The notes below the pieces were generated by a model. That model was not told where the DNA came from and searched no databases. It saw only the letters and a program-made list of their open reading frames with translations. This document shows, piece by piece, positions 22,000 to 33,847 of a DNA stretch of 64,000 nucleotides. Both the position numbers and the translations under genes were made by a program. Where the stretch lies: positions 102,629,022 to 102,693,021 of the forward strand of contig NC_089492.1 in the NCBI RefSeq assembly GCF_036850765.1, in the 5' to 3' direction. Position 1 is the first letter of the stretch. Every line of letters begins with the position of its first letter. The stretch comes from Saccopteryx bilineata. Its lineage: Eukaryota > Chordata > Mammalia > Chiroptera > Emballonuridae.

Positions 22000-22048
<49 letters not shown>
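22000..22048 (+). repeat. (GT)n microsatellite
   Basis: About 49 bases of GT dinucleotide directly abutting the tail side of an antisense SINE. Confidence 0.97.
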
Positions 22049-22052
<4 letters not shown>

Positions 22053-22362
22053 ATAAGGAGCATCAATTCTTCATTGCAGCATCTTACCTGCTCGTTGATT
22101 GCTTGTTCATTGATTGCTTTCTCATTTGTGCCTTGATGGGGGGTGGGGGTGGGCTATAGCAGTGCAAGTGACCCCTTGCTCAAGCCAGCAACCTTGGGCT
22201 TCAAGCCAGCTCAAGCCAGTGACCATGGTGTCATGTCTATGATCCCACTCCTCAAGCCAGCGACCCTGCTCTCAAGCTGGTGAGCCTGCACTCAAGCCGG
22301 TGACCTTGTGGTCTCGAACCTGGCTCCGATGCTCAATCTACTGCACCACTGCCTGATCAGGC
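22049..22362 (-). mobile_element. tRNA-derived bat SINE ('gcctgaccaggc' family), antisense
   Basis: Ends 'gcaccactgcctgatcaggc' (the head, reversed) and carries several 'ctcaagccagcgaccctg'-type modules, the antisense of this family's internal repeats. B-box-like 'ggtctcgaacctgg' reversed. Tail side replaced by the GT microsatellite. Confidence 0.88.
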
Positions 22363-23002
22363 CCCTAGCAGCTTTTGATACAGTTGCTCACTCTCTTCCT
22401 TGAGGTAGCTCTTCTTTTGAAGTCCAAGGCCATTCTTTCCTGGTTCTCCTTTAACCGCACTGGCTGCTCCTTCTCAACTTTATTTTTATTTATTTATTTA
22501 TTTTTTTGCACAATCCACTTCATTTTCCCAATCTTTGAAAGTTGAAGGACCCTAAGGTTCAATCTTCAACTCTTCTCTTCACTATCTATACTTGCTCTCC
22601 AGTTGAGCTTACCCAGACCCATATTCAACTGCGAATACACGGATAATCATAAATATATAATTCAGTCCAGAACTTCCCCTAAATGCCACTGTTCAAAACC
22701 AAACTGCTAATATCCTCTACCCGTTCCTCTCTAGTATTTCCCTATCTTAGCAACTCTATTCTTTCAATTACTTAAACTAAGAACCTTTGTTGATCCTTGA
22801 TTCTTCTCTCTCTCTCATACTCTAACTATAATCCATCAGTAACTATCTACCTGACCACTTTGCACACACCATCCTGGCCCAACTCACCCTCATCTCACCT
22901 AGAGGCCTGCACAGCCTCTCCGCTGCTCTCCTTGCTCCATCCCTGTCCCCATCCTTCACTCATGGCAGCCAGACCAATGCTTTTATGACATAAAAGTAGA
23001 AC

Positions 23003-23242
23003 ACATTATGCATATGTCAAAACCCATAGGTTATACAACAGAACAAGTGAGCCCCACTATAAACTATGAACTTGAGTTGATAATGTCTCAGTCTTGGTTC
23101 ATCAACTGTAACAAACATACTATGCTAATAATATAAAATGTAAATAATAGAGGGAAATTGGGGGAAGGTGTATGTACAAACTGTATTTAACAATCAATTT
23201 TTCTATGAACATAAAACTGCTCTAAAAAATAGTCTATTAATT
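23003..23242 (+). mobile_element. L1 3' tail inserted in L2
   Basis: 'gtcaaaacccataggttata', 'ttggttcatcaactgtaaca', 'aaactgctctaaaaaatagt', 'ctattaa' match the 3' end of L1M-type elements, while L2 sequence continues on either side. Confidence 0.75.
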
Positions 23243-23810
23243 TGGGGAGAAACGTAAATCATGTCTCATCTCTGCTCTAAACCCTCCAGGGTCCTCCACC
23301 TCACCTTGGGAGGAGGGGCAAAGCCCCTACAACGGCCACCACGAGGCCACCTGTGGTGGGGTCTACACCCTCATCTCCCAGCCTCATCACACTCCAGCCA
23401 ATGACCTGGCTGCTCTTCCTCCACTGCAGACAGCAAGCCTACTTCTCTGCCTTCCCCGCTGCCTGGAGATCTCTTCCTCCACTGGCTCCTAGGCTCACTC
23501 CCTTGCTGTCTTCAGATCTCACCTCGATCTTCCCCTTGTCAGCAAAGTCCTCCCTTACTGCTCTAGGAAACACACCATCTCCTCTCACTCTCCTCCTGTG
23601 TGATGCTTTCTTCTTCTCAGCATGTGGCACTATCTGACATTTGACATATGCATGTATATGTCATTTTTTTTTTGTCTTTCTTCACTAAAATATAAATACC
23701 ATTATCAGGTGGGACTTTGTATATTTTGCCTAATGCTGTATATCTTTGATACCTAGAAAAGAGCCTGGTACATAGTAAGTACTTAATAAATTTTGTTGAA
23801 TTAATGAGTT

Positions 23811-24439
23811 AGAAAATGATTATACCACTTATATTCTTTCCTGGGAGTCCACCCTGGAAAGACTCAAGAAGTCAGTTCAGTCAGAGGACAGAGAAGGTTC
23901 CAGTCATTGGAATAATGGAGACAGAAAGAGCTTCAGTATTTGTTGCTAAGGGGACTGTGTTACTACAGCTGTGTTGTATTCTAAACACTCAAATATTTTC
24001 CAGTTCAGGCTGGCAGTTCAGGCTCCTGGAGATTTGGCTGTTTAGTATATTTGAGGTTGTCTCCTGTTAGGTTATTTTGAAAAACCTAAACGCATCTCCT
24101 CGATTTGCAAACAGAAGGACCTGACTCACACGGAGAGGAATATGGAAACTCAGTATTGTGTTTAAAATCATTTACCTGCTTCTTTTCTTGACCAATCTCA
24201 ATTTGTATTAGGTTTCTGGGAGTCAACAACAAAAGATGATAATATTGTCTCAAAATGTTTGATATTCTATAACATATCTTGAATAAGACTTTCTTTGCGT
24301 CTCTGATCATTTCCTCTGGCTCTCTTCCCAACAGTAGAATAATTGGGTTATGCCCAAGTGTAAGATGAGGTTGTCTTTTTTTTCCTTATCCTACATTATT
24401 CCTCAGAAAAGAACAAATCACTCCTTGTCAAGTGCTTAT
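23811..24439. other. Unassigned low-copy sequence
   Basis: Nothing recognised. Confidence 0.45.
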
Positions 24440-24905
24440 GAATTCTTTTAAGTTTTATTAGCAGCACTCTTTTTTAAAATTAGAGTTAACATGCAATATT
24501 CTATTAGTTTTAGGTGTACCACATAGTGATTTGAAATTTATATACCTTACACTGTGTTCACCACAGTAATTCTGGTGCCCACATCTGTCACCATATAAAG
24601 TTATCACAATATTATTGACATGTGGATATTCCCTGTGTTGTACTACATCATCATGGCTTATTTATTTTTTAACTGGGAGTTTGTTTGTATCTCTTATTGC
24701 CCTTCACCTTCTTCACCCATTTCCTCACCGCCCCCATCTGACAACCCTCAGTTTGTTCTCTGTATCCATGAGTCTGTTTCTGTTTTGTCTTGTTTCTTTG
24801 TTCATTTTCTATGTTTTTTTAGATTCCTTATATAAGTGACATCATATGGTATTTGTCTTTCTCTGACATCACTTAGCATAATAACCTGTAGCTCTACCCA
24901 TAGCA
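24440..24905 (-). mobile_element. L1 3' UTR fragment, antisense
   Basis: 'gttttaggtgtaccacatag', 'agtaattctggtgcccacat', 'ataagtgacatcatatggta', 'acatcacttagcataataac' match antisense L1 3' ends of laurasiatherian type. Confidence 0.8.
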
Positions 24906-24966
24906 ATACTCTTTAAATTACTTTATTTTTAACAGCAAAGAGCTGTAGTAAGAAGATATATAAATT

Positions 24967-25180
24967 CAGAGCTTCTCAACCCTGGCAGGAATCTTAGTGT
25001 GTGTGTGTGTGGGGGGGAGAATCTCAGTGTGTGTGTGTGTGTGGGGGGGGTGTTAAGAAATACTGATTATTGGGTCCTGAGACCAATCACATCAGAGTTT
25101 CTGGGCGATGGTGCTGGGCATTGGTCTTTTTTCAAACTTCCCAGCTGTTTTTGTGTGCAGCTAGGGCTGAGAGTCCCTAT
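24967..25180 (+). mobile_element. MER5A-like non-autonomous hAT relic
   Basis: 'cagagcttctcaaccctggc' at the left and 'gcagctagggctgagagt' at the right, with 'gaaatactgattattgggtc' and 'tcagagtttctgggcgatgg' between, follow MER5A. It contains an expanded GT block at 24989-25050. Confidence 0.7.
24989..25050 (+). repeat. Duplicated GT/G-rich unit, two copies
   Basis: A unit of about 31 bases ('atctyagtgtgtgtg..' followed by a run of 7-8 G) occurs twice in tandem, with slightly different GT lengths. Confidence 0.8.
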
Positions 25181-25714
25181 CCCTAAAATGACCTCAATCC
25201 TTGCTAATGTTGTATATTTATAAAAGTCACTGCTCAAAGCCTGTGTCCAAAGAGCTAGAAAAACTTAACTTGGATTTTGTAATTATTCTCGGGAGTGTGA
25301 CTTCATCCTCTTATTATCAACCCATTCTCAGGAAACTGACAAGCTTAGTCACACTGAGGTGTCAATGACTGATAATTAGCTTTTTGACAAGACATCTCTT
25401 GCACTAAACATGAGGAGCCATGGGGACCTTCTGCATTCATATCCTTTCCCTTCTATCCCTCTGGCTGCCCCCACAAGGGAGTCTGGATTCTTAAGAGGCT
25501 CTCTAGGGCTTCCAACCATAAAAATAAGGCATTCCAGGGCCATAACCGGCTCTGGGCCTGTGAGCAGCACAGTGTCCCTTTAATTTGCTGCTGGAATTGG
25601 GCAGCATCTGAGATCAGGACCTTTTGAAATATTTATCTGCTTGTTATTTATCTGGGCAGGCTGGAGAGGAGAGGAGAGGTCCTGGGAACTATGCCCAGAG
25701 CACAGGGAAAACTT
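25181..25714. other. Unassigned low-copy sequence
   Basis: No recognised repeat or exon. Confidence 0.45.
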
Positions 25715-26210
25715 TGCTAAATTTATTTTAATAACATTTACTGTACTTTTTTTTTATTATAACAGTAACAACTGCTTACTAGAGAAAACTTGGAATATGC
25801 AAAAAAGTATAGAGAAGAAAACTAATCATCCATAATCCCACAACCCAGAGATAGCCAATATTAAGAGTTTGGCATATTTCCATGTAGACCTCATTTAAGC
25901 ACACACACACACATGCGCACACGTGAGCACACGCACTCTGCATAATTATATATAGTGTTGCATCCTGTTCCCTTCCTTTAACATTATATCATGAGCACAT
26001 TTCTATGTCATCGAAAGTTCCTTTGAAACATAATTTGGAATGGCTCCATAACATTCCCTCGTTGGCTATCTTACAATTTATTTAACTAATTTCCTATTCT
26101 TGGATATTTAGGTTATTTCCGAGTTTTCATTTTAATGAAGAATAATGAGGCTAGCATCCGTCTGCAAATCTGCTCACATTTCTGACTAATTTATAGTTTA
26201 TTCTTTGACC
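25715..26210 (-). mobile_element. Old L1 3' UTR fragment, antisense
   Basis: 'acttggaatatgcaaaaaag', 'aatcatccataatcccacaa', 'cccagagatagccaatatta' are the antisense 3' UTR of old L1s; 'ttaggttatttccgagtttt' follows. Confidence 0.75.
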
Positions 26211-26239
26211 AGAAAGTCAACATGCTATAAAGAAAAAGC

Positions 26240-26485
26240 ACACTTTTTTCTTATATATTTGTAATTATCGAGGCAAAATTTACATCACATAAAATTCACC
26301 ATTTTAACACTTTTAAAGCGTGCAATTCAGTGACTTTTAGTCCATGTACAATGTTGTACAACTGTTACCACTGATTCCAGAACATTTTCATCAGTCCAGA
26401 AAGAACCCCTGTATCCATTACACTGTCACTGCCCATTCTTCTCTCCCCAAACGGCACAGCCACTCATCTGCTTCCTGCCCTATGG
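26240..26485 (-). mobile_element. Second L1 3' UTR fragment, antisense
   Basis: 'cacataaaattcaccatttt', 'gcgtgcaattcagtgacttt', 'acaatgttgtacaactgtta' start a different L1 3' UTR directly after the previous one. Confidence 0.75.
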
Positions 26486-26489
26486 ACTA

Positions 26490-26715
26490 AGGCACACTAC
26501 TCTTGTACCCAGGAATACCACAATTCAAACCCTGATTCACCTACTAAGGACGCTTGTGTCTGCAGGGGTGTTACTTAGCCATCCATCTACAGCCTCAGAA
26601 TTCTCATACATAAAAACTGAGTTTTTGGCAACTTAAATGAGATATGATATGGGAAAAACTCATGGCACATAGTAGATGCTCAATAATTTTAACAATAAAA
26701 ATATTACAGTTGAAA
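26490..26715 (+). mobile_element. MIR SINE relic
   Basis: 'caaaccctgattcacctact', 'ggggtgttacttagccatcc', 'tacagcctcagaattctcat', 'ggcacatagtagatgctcaa' match sense MIR through its LINE-like tail. Confidence 0.75.
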
Positions 26716-27089
26716 TGGACTTTTGGAAAAAATAACATAATAACAATCTACTCTACAGATGGGGAAGCAGAAGTGTATGGGAAGAAGTAGCTGGGGTCTT
26801 CCTGATGTAGCTGTCCTTGAACTTCTGTCTACACCAGTGTGCATGCGTGTTTCAGACTAACAATGCTCTGTCTTTTGTGGAAAATACAGTCCGCACTCCT
26901 GACGGTCACAGACAGCTCCCAGTCCCGAGGCCAGCAGCTTTCAGAGGCCCCTGGGGATTCCAGTGCACCTGGCCACAGATTAGTGTTTGGGAACAGAGGC
27001 ATTTGGTTACCGCCGTACCATTGTCTCTTTTTTGTGTTCCCAAAACACCTGGAAAGGTGCTTATATAAACCAAAGATGACAGTCAAAAT
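26716..27089. other. Unassigned low-copy sequence
   Basis: Overlapping frames on three registers, none with a recognised domain. Confidence 0.45.
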
Positions 27090-27835
27090 ATCACTGCACA
27101 GATGACTTATTAGTTACAAAGGGAAAAAGGTAACTTTACAATGGAGAAACTGGTAGAAACCGCCTTGACTACGTGGTCAAGTTTGGCATCACCAACAAGA
27201 GGACAAACTGACATCATGTGCCTTCTGCTGTGATGCACCGAGAAGGACACAGAGTCACCTATGTGGTATTCTTGCCAAAAATGTCTGACCTTCTACTCCA
27301 GAGGATATACAATCAGGCAAACCCAGACACAGTCTCCAAACAACTGGCCTGGGGCTCTTCTAAACTGTCAGTGTCATAAAGGACAAAGAAGGCAGGGGAC
27401 CTGTGAAAGAGTAAAGGACACTAAAGATATGTGTAATTCTGGATTAGGTCGTGATTTTAAAAAGAAGTCACAAAGGAAATTATTGTGACAGCTGGGGAGT
27501 TTGAATATGGACCACATTATTAGTTAACATTATATTATGTTTAGTTTCTTAAACGTGACGATCATGTTCTGGTTACGTAGGAATAGATCTTGTTCTTAGG
27601 ACATACACGCTGAAGTATTTGGATTATGTGTTTGAAAAATACTCTCAAACATTTAGCCAAAAAGAAAGTTTGTGTATAGAGAGAAACTAAGTAAATGTGG
27701 TAATATGCTAACAATAGGTGGGTCGAGGTGAAGTTGGAATATGTATTGATATATTCATCTTACTCCTTTTTCAACTTCCCTGGATTTGACATTTTAAATA
27801 TCATAGAGTTAGAAAAATAAATAAAATTTAAAAGA
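27090..27835 (+). mobile_element. Old L1 3' UTR (L1M type), sense
   Basis: 'gatatacaatcaggcaaacc' region, 'gtcataaaggacaaagaagg', 'tgtaattctggattaggtcg', 'cttgttcttaggacatacac', 'gctgaagtatttggattatg', 'gtggtaatatgctaacaata' follow this 3' UTR in order. Confidence 0.75.
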
Positions 27836-28694
27836 AATTGATTCTAGCTCATAGAAATATATTACATGAAGTTTACCTTGTTTAAAAAAATTTTGAGCCA
27901 GTATTTAAACATTGGCGAATTTTATTTTAAAATCTGATTTTTCGTTTCTTTTAGAAAACTATCAAATATGGTCACACTATGCCTACATTTTTAACAGGAG
28001 AGCAACTGGTGCTGCTGAGTGATCTCTTTCTGATCTAAAGGGACCCTCACTCCAAGGAGGCATGCCATGTCTCTTACACTCACCGGCACTGACCAGGAAA
28101 CCCTTGATTATGGAGAATTTGCACATTGAGCTCTATATGGGGAAGGAAAGGGTTCTGGATCAGAAACCTACAGAATGGATTGAGGTGCCAACCCAGACGA
28201 TCAAACCAGGAGGCCCTTCGTAGCCTGGCTATGCCACTCCTCCCAGGCAGGTGGCTCACTGATGAAGGGGAGGCTGAGCCTCTGTCTTCAGACTTGGGAC
28301 CCTTTCAGGGCTCCCTCTTCACCACATGAAGGACTTCCATGAGAGCAGAGACCATAGGCTTCTCTCTTTATTTTATTTCCAGAAAAGGGTGTTTGCTAGA
28401 GCATACAACCTTGAGAATAGACACCCAACTAACATTTTAGGAATCTCAACCACACCAACATCCATAATGACCACTCCTAACAAAATATTTTGCTTGGAGC
28501 CTGTGAGCTATTGGTGGCCAACCCATCACCAAAGTGCCCACTGTCTTGGCCAACCAACCATAGATCAAAACAGGCTGGGGCAAGAGCACCGCCTCTGGTC
28601 TTCACAGAAGATTATTGTGCTTAATTGGCTAAAATGAATCTAATTAGGAGACACATACACATGCCTCATATGACATCATCGTAATAGGATAATG
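27836..28694. other. Unassigned sequence, possibly an old DNA-transposon relic
   Basis: 27900-28050 ('ggtcacactatgcctacatt', 'aacaggagagcaactggtgc') vaguely recalls old hAT/Tip100 elements, but I cannot assign it. The rest has no recognised feature. Confidence 0.3.
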
Positions 28695-28915
28695 TCCTTG
28701 ACACTAGCAGAAGAGAAAGAAAATCCCAATTCTCATTTCAGCTTTACTGCTGACTCATTCTACAATGTTGGATGAGGTACTTAACCCATCTGAGCCCTCA
28801 TTTGCTTCATCAGTCAATTGGAGATAATTGTTCCTGCCTTGCCTCCTTCACAGAGAATAATACATAGGAAGGTTCTAAAAAGAATATTTTAAAACACTAA
28901 ATGCTATTAGGGGAA
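28695..28915 (+). mobile_element. MIR SINE relic
   Basis: 'gctttactgctgactcattc', 'gatgaggtacttaacccatc', 'gccctcatttgcttcatcag', 'aattggagataattgttcct' match sense MIR. Confidence 0.85.
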
Positions 28916-30214
28916 TTACTATTTAGGGGAATATACATATTATAATATTTTTTCTCCTAGAGACATCTTCCCAACCTCAAGGTCATCTAGTCCATCTTAT
29001 CTGTTTTTGCCATTATCTCTCCTTACCCCAAACTTTCCCTCACTTCATCCTGAAGTTCCCAAAACTTTCAGGGATAGCTTTTCTTGAAGACCAGCCCCCA
29101 AAACATAGAGAGATGAGGCATGTTCACTAGAAGTTCAGGACTTCTGCAGGAGTAGGTATGGGTCTTACCTGTCTCTCTAGCCCCCAACTTTGCTCTGGAC
29201 CTGGCACCAAGTAGGAGGACAGTATGTGTTTGTTGACTGAATGAGTGAGTGATTCAGGGGTATGGGTGGGCCCTGCCTGAGTTGGGGAAGGAAGAAGGCA
29301 GGACAGGAACCAGTATCCAAATTCTGTAAAGCAGAATGTTGCAGAGGGTAGAGAGGAAGGGTCTGGACTTGGGGCTGAAAGAGAGAAAGGCTTTCTACTT
29401 TGTTATGCCGGGAGTCTCTGGTTTGGACAGTCTCTCTCTCTTTCTCACACTGGGTGACGCTGGAGCCAGCTAGGCAGTGTGGAATGGGTTAATAGATCTG
29501 TAGTCAGGCATGGTTGAGAAACCTCATATCATCTGCAGGCCTGATCAGAGGGGCCTCCAAAGCCACTGCTCCTTGATTCACTGGGTCTGATGGGAAAAAA
29601 ATCCTCGTAAAGCTGCCCCATTTTACTCTTTGGGTTTGTTTTAAATTTCTTTGGTGTGAGAAAGATTTGGACAGGGAAAAAAGTGCTCCTGAGTCCTTAA
29701 GGCACTCCAGTGACAAGAAAAGAGGTGAGAAACAGGAGAAAATAAGCAGTCAGTGTAGGGCTGGGGGAAGCACCAGGTGCGAGGGCTGTCAGGAAAGCAT
29801 TCTTGCCCAGCCATTGCGCCCATAGCGGCTTCTTGGAACAGTGGAGAAGGGGGAGAAGGGCATTAGATAGGGGTTGTTTGACATCAGCTTTTTAAAGAAC
29901 AATTTGCGTTTGTGTGTGTATAAGCACACAGTTGTGATAAGGACAGTTTTACTTTTAAGTTGTTTTACTTATAAATCCTGATCTTAAATGCTTCAAAACA
30001 AAGAGTTGGGAAGATATAGTAGAAAAATGCAAGCTATGTAGGCATGCATGCAGAATTACAAAATAAGTCCTTTTCTCCTCCAGTAATTATAGTTCCCCCC
30101 TCTTATCTCGCTACCCCTGATGTGATCACATCTCTTAGGCAATCCTATGGCGCCTGTTCTGCTTGTCACCTGGGGCATGAATCCCTTCCTTCTACTATCA
30201 GTTATTTCCTTTCC
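28916..30214. other. Mostly unassigned; possible L2 relic at 28990-29250
   Basis: 'tctggacctggcaccaagta' and 'gtttgttgactgaatgagtg' suggest an L2 3' end at 29190-29250. The remainder holds no recognised element. Confidence 0.4.
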
Positions 30215-31135
30215 TCAAGATGTGTTTGTTTATTGAGGACCTTCTGTGTGCCAGGCACTGTTCTGGGGGCTGGGATATATCATGCACAAAAGAGATAAAG
30301 TTGATGCCGCATAGGGCTTATGTTCTGGTGGAGACAGACACAATAAGAAATAAAACATCCTATATTTATAACATACATCAGATGGTGATAGATGCTATGG
30401 AAAAATTCAGAGTAGGAAAGGGGACTAGGTAATGTGTATGAGTGGAGGGGGTGAGAATAAGTTTGAGAAAGCCCTGAGGAAGTTGAGGAGTAAACCTTGG
30501 GTTGATCTGGAGAAAGAGTGGTCCAGACAAAGGCAAGTACAAAGCCACCAAAAACAAGCGAGTGCCAGCAGGAGCAGTGGGGGCCAAGGTGGCTGGAGTG
30601 GAGTGGAGTAGGGTGGGGACACTGGTGGGAGATGGTCAGAGAGGCCACAGGGAACCACATCAGGCAGGACCTCAGAGGCTATTGTAAGAACACTGGCTTT
30701 TATTTTTCTGGTGGGGCCATGACCTGGCCTGACGCCATTTTAACAGGTTCACTTGTGTTGAGAAGAGATGGTAGGAGACGTGAGGAGAGATGACAGCAGT
30801 TTGGATCAAAGTGGTTGTGTTGCAGCTGGTGAGATGTGGTCAGCTGCTGGATATGTTCCAAAGCAAAGCCCATAAGTCTTGCTGATGAATGGAACATGGA
30901 TATAAAAGAAAGAATGAACTTGCAGATGACTCCAAGGCTTTAGCTAGAAGAGGAGGGTCACTAACTGAGGGAACACAAGAAGGGCTGGTGGGGGCTGGGG
31001 AAGAGCAGGGGTGTGGCTCCGGACACTTTGAGTTTGAGGTGTTAGTTAGACATCCAAGTGGAGATGTCAGGTAGGCCGTTGGATATGAGAGTACAATTTT
31101 GGGAAGTGATCCAGGCCAAAGATGTACATTTGAGA
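30215..31135 (-). mobile_element. L2 (CR1-like LINE) 3' region, antisense
   Basis: Begins with the antisense 3' end 'gtgtgccaggcactgttctg', then 'gatggtgatagatgctatgg', 'ggcttttatttttctggtgg', 'ggtgagatgtggtcagctgc', 'tgcagatgactccaaggctt', 'gacatccaagtggagatgtc'. About 0.9 kb covering the ORF2 C-terminal part and 3' UTR. Decayed. Confidence 0.85.
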
Positions 31136-31354
31136 GTCATCATATTTATGTTAATTGTGTTTGGGTAGGGACCATCAAGGTAAAAACTGTGTCTTAATTA
31201 TGTTTGAACTCCCACCTAAACTAGGAGTACTATAAAGACTCAGTAAATATCTATAAACTACATGGGTATATCTGTCTGTAAAAATAAAGCCAGGATTAAT
31301 TCAGTTGTGAAAACAATGGCATCCCCCTCCATCATGCATAAATAATAGCAAAAG
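31136..31354. other. Unassigned, perhaps another L2 tail
   Basis: 'agggaccatcaaggtaaaaa' and 'agactcagtaaatatctata' hint at a sense L2/MIR-like tail. Confidence 0.3.
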
Positions 31355-31560
31355 CCCAAGATCTAGAAGGAGCTGATCTAGACCTGGGTCCTAGTTCTGC
31401 TGCTCATAACTGGATAATCTTGGGCCAGTTATTTACCCTCTCCAAGCCAGTTTCCTCATTTGTAAAGTGGGAGCAGTCTCAACGGCTACCTCAAAGGGCA
31501 GTTATAAAGGTTAAAGGAGATCATGAATATGAAATGTACAAGCACTTTATGGATGGGAGT
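31355..31560 (+). mobile_element. MIR SINE relic, well preserved
   Basis: 'gggtcctagttctgctgctc', 'ttgggccagttatttaccct', 'gccagtttcctcatttgtaa', 'agtgggagcagtctcaacgg' give one of the clearest MIRs in the window. Confidence 0.9.
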
Positions 31561-31885
31561 TAGTTGTGAGAATCAAGCAGGGATTAGTAAAGACAAGATT
31601 CTGCACCTGGGGCTTATTGTTACCTCCTTGTTCACCTGCACGACTTTGAATAGGTGACCCCAAGCTGGGATGCAGAATGCAGTGGCCAGATATTCCTCTC
31701 TGCTAAAGAGCCAGTTTAACACCATCACTCCCTACCACACTGCACCCACCCACTCCGTGCCCAGGCACTTCTCTGGACCACTTCATCCTGGGCTGAGCTC
31801 TTTGTCTTCACCTCCTATAGCGATGGCCTCCCAAGTGCCTATTACTAGGGTCAAGCTGGGAAATACTGGAGCCCTACCTCATATT
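31561..31885. other. Unassigned low-copy sequence
   Basis: Nothing recognised. Confidence 0.4.
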
Positions 31886-33030
31886 TACTTTTTATCTTCA
31901 GGAATGAATAAAAGATTCTCAGTATCAGTTATCAGGGATGTGCAAATTAAAGCCATAATGAGATACCACCACACATACTTTAGAATTAAGACAAAACAAA
32001 AACCAAAAGCATAGCCTGACCAGGCAGTGGAGCAGTGGATAGAGCGTCAGACTGGGACACTGAGGACCCAGGTTCGAGACCCCGAGGTCACCAGCTTGAG
32101 CGCGGGCTCATCTGGTTTGAGCAAAGCTCACCAGCTTCGACCCAAGGTCGCTGGCTCCACAAAGGGGTTATTCAGTCTGCTGAAGGCCCACAGTCAAGGC
32201 ACATGTGAGAAAGCAATCAATGAACAACTAAGGTGTTGCAATGCGCAAAGAAAAACTGATGACTGGTGCTTCTCATCTCTCCATTCCTGTCTGTCTGTCC
32301 CTGTCTATCCCTCTCTGACTCTGTAAAAAAAATAAAAAATAAAATAAAAGCAAGCATAAATATCCATAATCTTGATAATACCAAGTGCTGGTAAGAATTT
32401 GGAGCAATTGGCATTTTCATAGATTTCTGGTGGGAATGCCACTTTGGAAAACAGTTTTGCAACCATTATAAAGTTAAATATACGCCAACCGAATATGATG
32501 CAACAATCCTACGCCTAGGTATTTACTCAAGAGAAAGAAAAACTTAAGTTCACACAAAAACCTGTGTGTGGATGCCTGTAGCTGCTTTATTCATAATTGT
32601 CCCAAACTGGAAACAACCCAGACATCCTTCAACTAGTAAAGGAACAGACTATGGTGCATTGATAAGGTGGGTTGCTCAGCAATAGAAAGAGGAGAAGTAT
32701 TGATTCAAGCGACATGGATGAATCTTAACTGTGTTTTATAAGTGGAAGAAGCCAGAGCCAAAGAGGCTCCACATTGTATAATTCTGTCTCCATGACATTC
32801 CAGAAAAGTCAAAACGATAGGGATCGAGAATAAATCAGTGGTTGCCAGAGGTCGGGAGGAGTTGATGACCGAGTCAGCAGGAGGGAATTTGGAGATGATG
32901 GGATTGTTCTGTATCATGTGTCTGTGGTGGTCAATACATTGTTCTATGCATTTTTTAAAACCCATAAAACTGAACATTATAGAAAGTGAATTTTATGGTA
33001 TATAAATTAAGAAAAAAATAAGAACCAGGA
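31886..33030 (+). mobile_element. L1 ORF2 C-terminus and 3' UTR, sense, split by a SINE
   Basis: 'gatgtgcaaattaaagccat', 'gagataccaccacacatact' lead into a SINE, then 'ttctggtgggaatgccactt', 'ctgctttattcataattgtc', 'aaactggaaacaacccagac', 'ggttgccagaggtcgggagg' follow. Inactive. Confidence 0.85.
32014..32348 (+). mobile_element. tRNA-derived bat SINE ('gcctgaccaggc' family)
   Basis: Head 'gcctgaccaggcagtggagc', B-box-like 'ggttcgagacc', repeated 'ggtcgctggct'-type modules, 'aaggcacatgtgagaaagca', CT tract and A-rich tail. It splits an L1; short flanking similarity 'aagcata'. Confidence 0.9.
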
Positions 33031-33399
33031 CTTGGGGTGAACTTAAAATAGAATACAAATTGTCACAAATGAACTTAACTGTATTATAAATGAATAATGT
33101 CACCAAAGTGAGGGGAGTGGGGAAGAAAAGAACTAACCTACTTAATTTTGAAAAACATGTAAGGCTAATGAAAAAATGAACTATATATATTATACAAATA
33201 ACGTGACTAGTAAATTTGTTTCTCAAAGAGGTATGCATTAGCTATTCTGAAAATGGATATACTTAGGTTGAACAAATGAGTAAATATATATAAAGGGAGG
33301 AAGATTTCTCACTGGCAGGGAAAGAAGTGACAAATAAGAAAAGGGAGGTCAGAATGAACTCTGTGGTGCCGGATTGGATTCAGAGGCATCAGCATGAAC
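33031..33399. other. AT-rich unassigned sequence
   Basis: Probably decayed L1 but not aligned by eye. Confidence 0.35.
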
Positions 33400-33839
33400 T
33401 CTGTTTGTTTGTAATTTTTGGTACAATACACATAACATTTGTCATTCTAACCATTTTTAAATATAAAATTCAATGGCATTAAGTGCATTCATAATACTGT
33501 GCAACCATAACCACCATCCATTTCCAGAATGTTTTGTTCATCCCAAACAGAAGCCCTGTAACTGTGAGATAATAACTCCCCACGTCCCCCTTCCCTCCAG
33601 TCCCCACCGACCTCTATTCTACTTTCTGTCTCTATGGATAATCCTGTTCCAGGTGTCTCATGTAAATTGAAGCATACAACAATATTTGTTCTTCTCTGTC
33701 CGGTTTATTTCACTTAGCATAATGCTCTCCCTGTAGCAGCATTTGTCAGAATTTTATTCCTTTTTTAAGGCTGAATAATGTTGCATTGTAGGTATATACC
33801 ACATTTTGTTTATCCATTCAGATAGCTAGCTACAGAAAT
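33400..33839 (-). mobile_element. L1 3' UTR fragment, antisense
   Basis: 'tggtacaatacacataacat', 'gcattcataatactgtgcaa', 'cctgttccaggtgtctcatg', 'cacttagcataatgctctcc' match an antisense L1 3' end. Confidence 0.8.
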
Positions 33840-33847
33840 ATGGAATT

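Larger units (their letters stand above)
21870..23810 (+). mobile_element. Long L2 (CR1-like LINE) remnant, sense, interrupted twice
   Basis: Blocks in L2 order: 'tcaaaactcttcaaaagatt' (21925 on), 'gcttttgatacagttgctca' (22371), 'tcctggttctcctttaaccg', 'gccagaccaatgctttt' (22968), 'gctctaaaccctccagggtc' (23272), the ORF2 C-terminal stretch (23390-23560), then 'agcctggtacatagtaagta' and 'aataaattttgttgaattaa' at the 3' end. Interrupted by a SINE (22049-22362) and an L1 tail (23003-23242). Frame broken throughout. Confidence 0.75.

Noticed and set aside
22160..22330. Regularly spaced 'ctcaagccagcgacc' units resembling a CRISPR array
   Set aside because: These are internal modules of an antisense bat SINE; spacing is irregular and the genome is mammalian.
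23353..23637. 94-codon frame with protein-like look
   Set aside because: It is the decayed C-terminal part of L2 ORF2, not a host exon.
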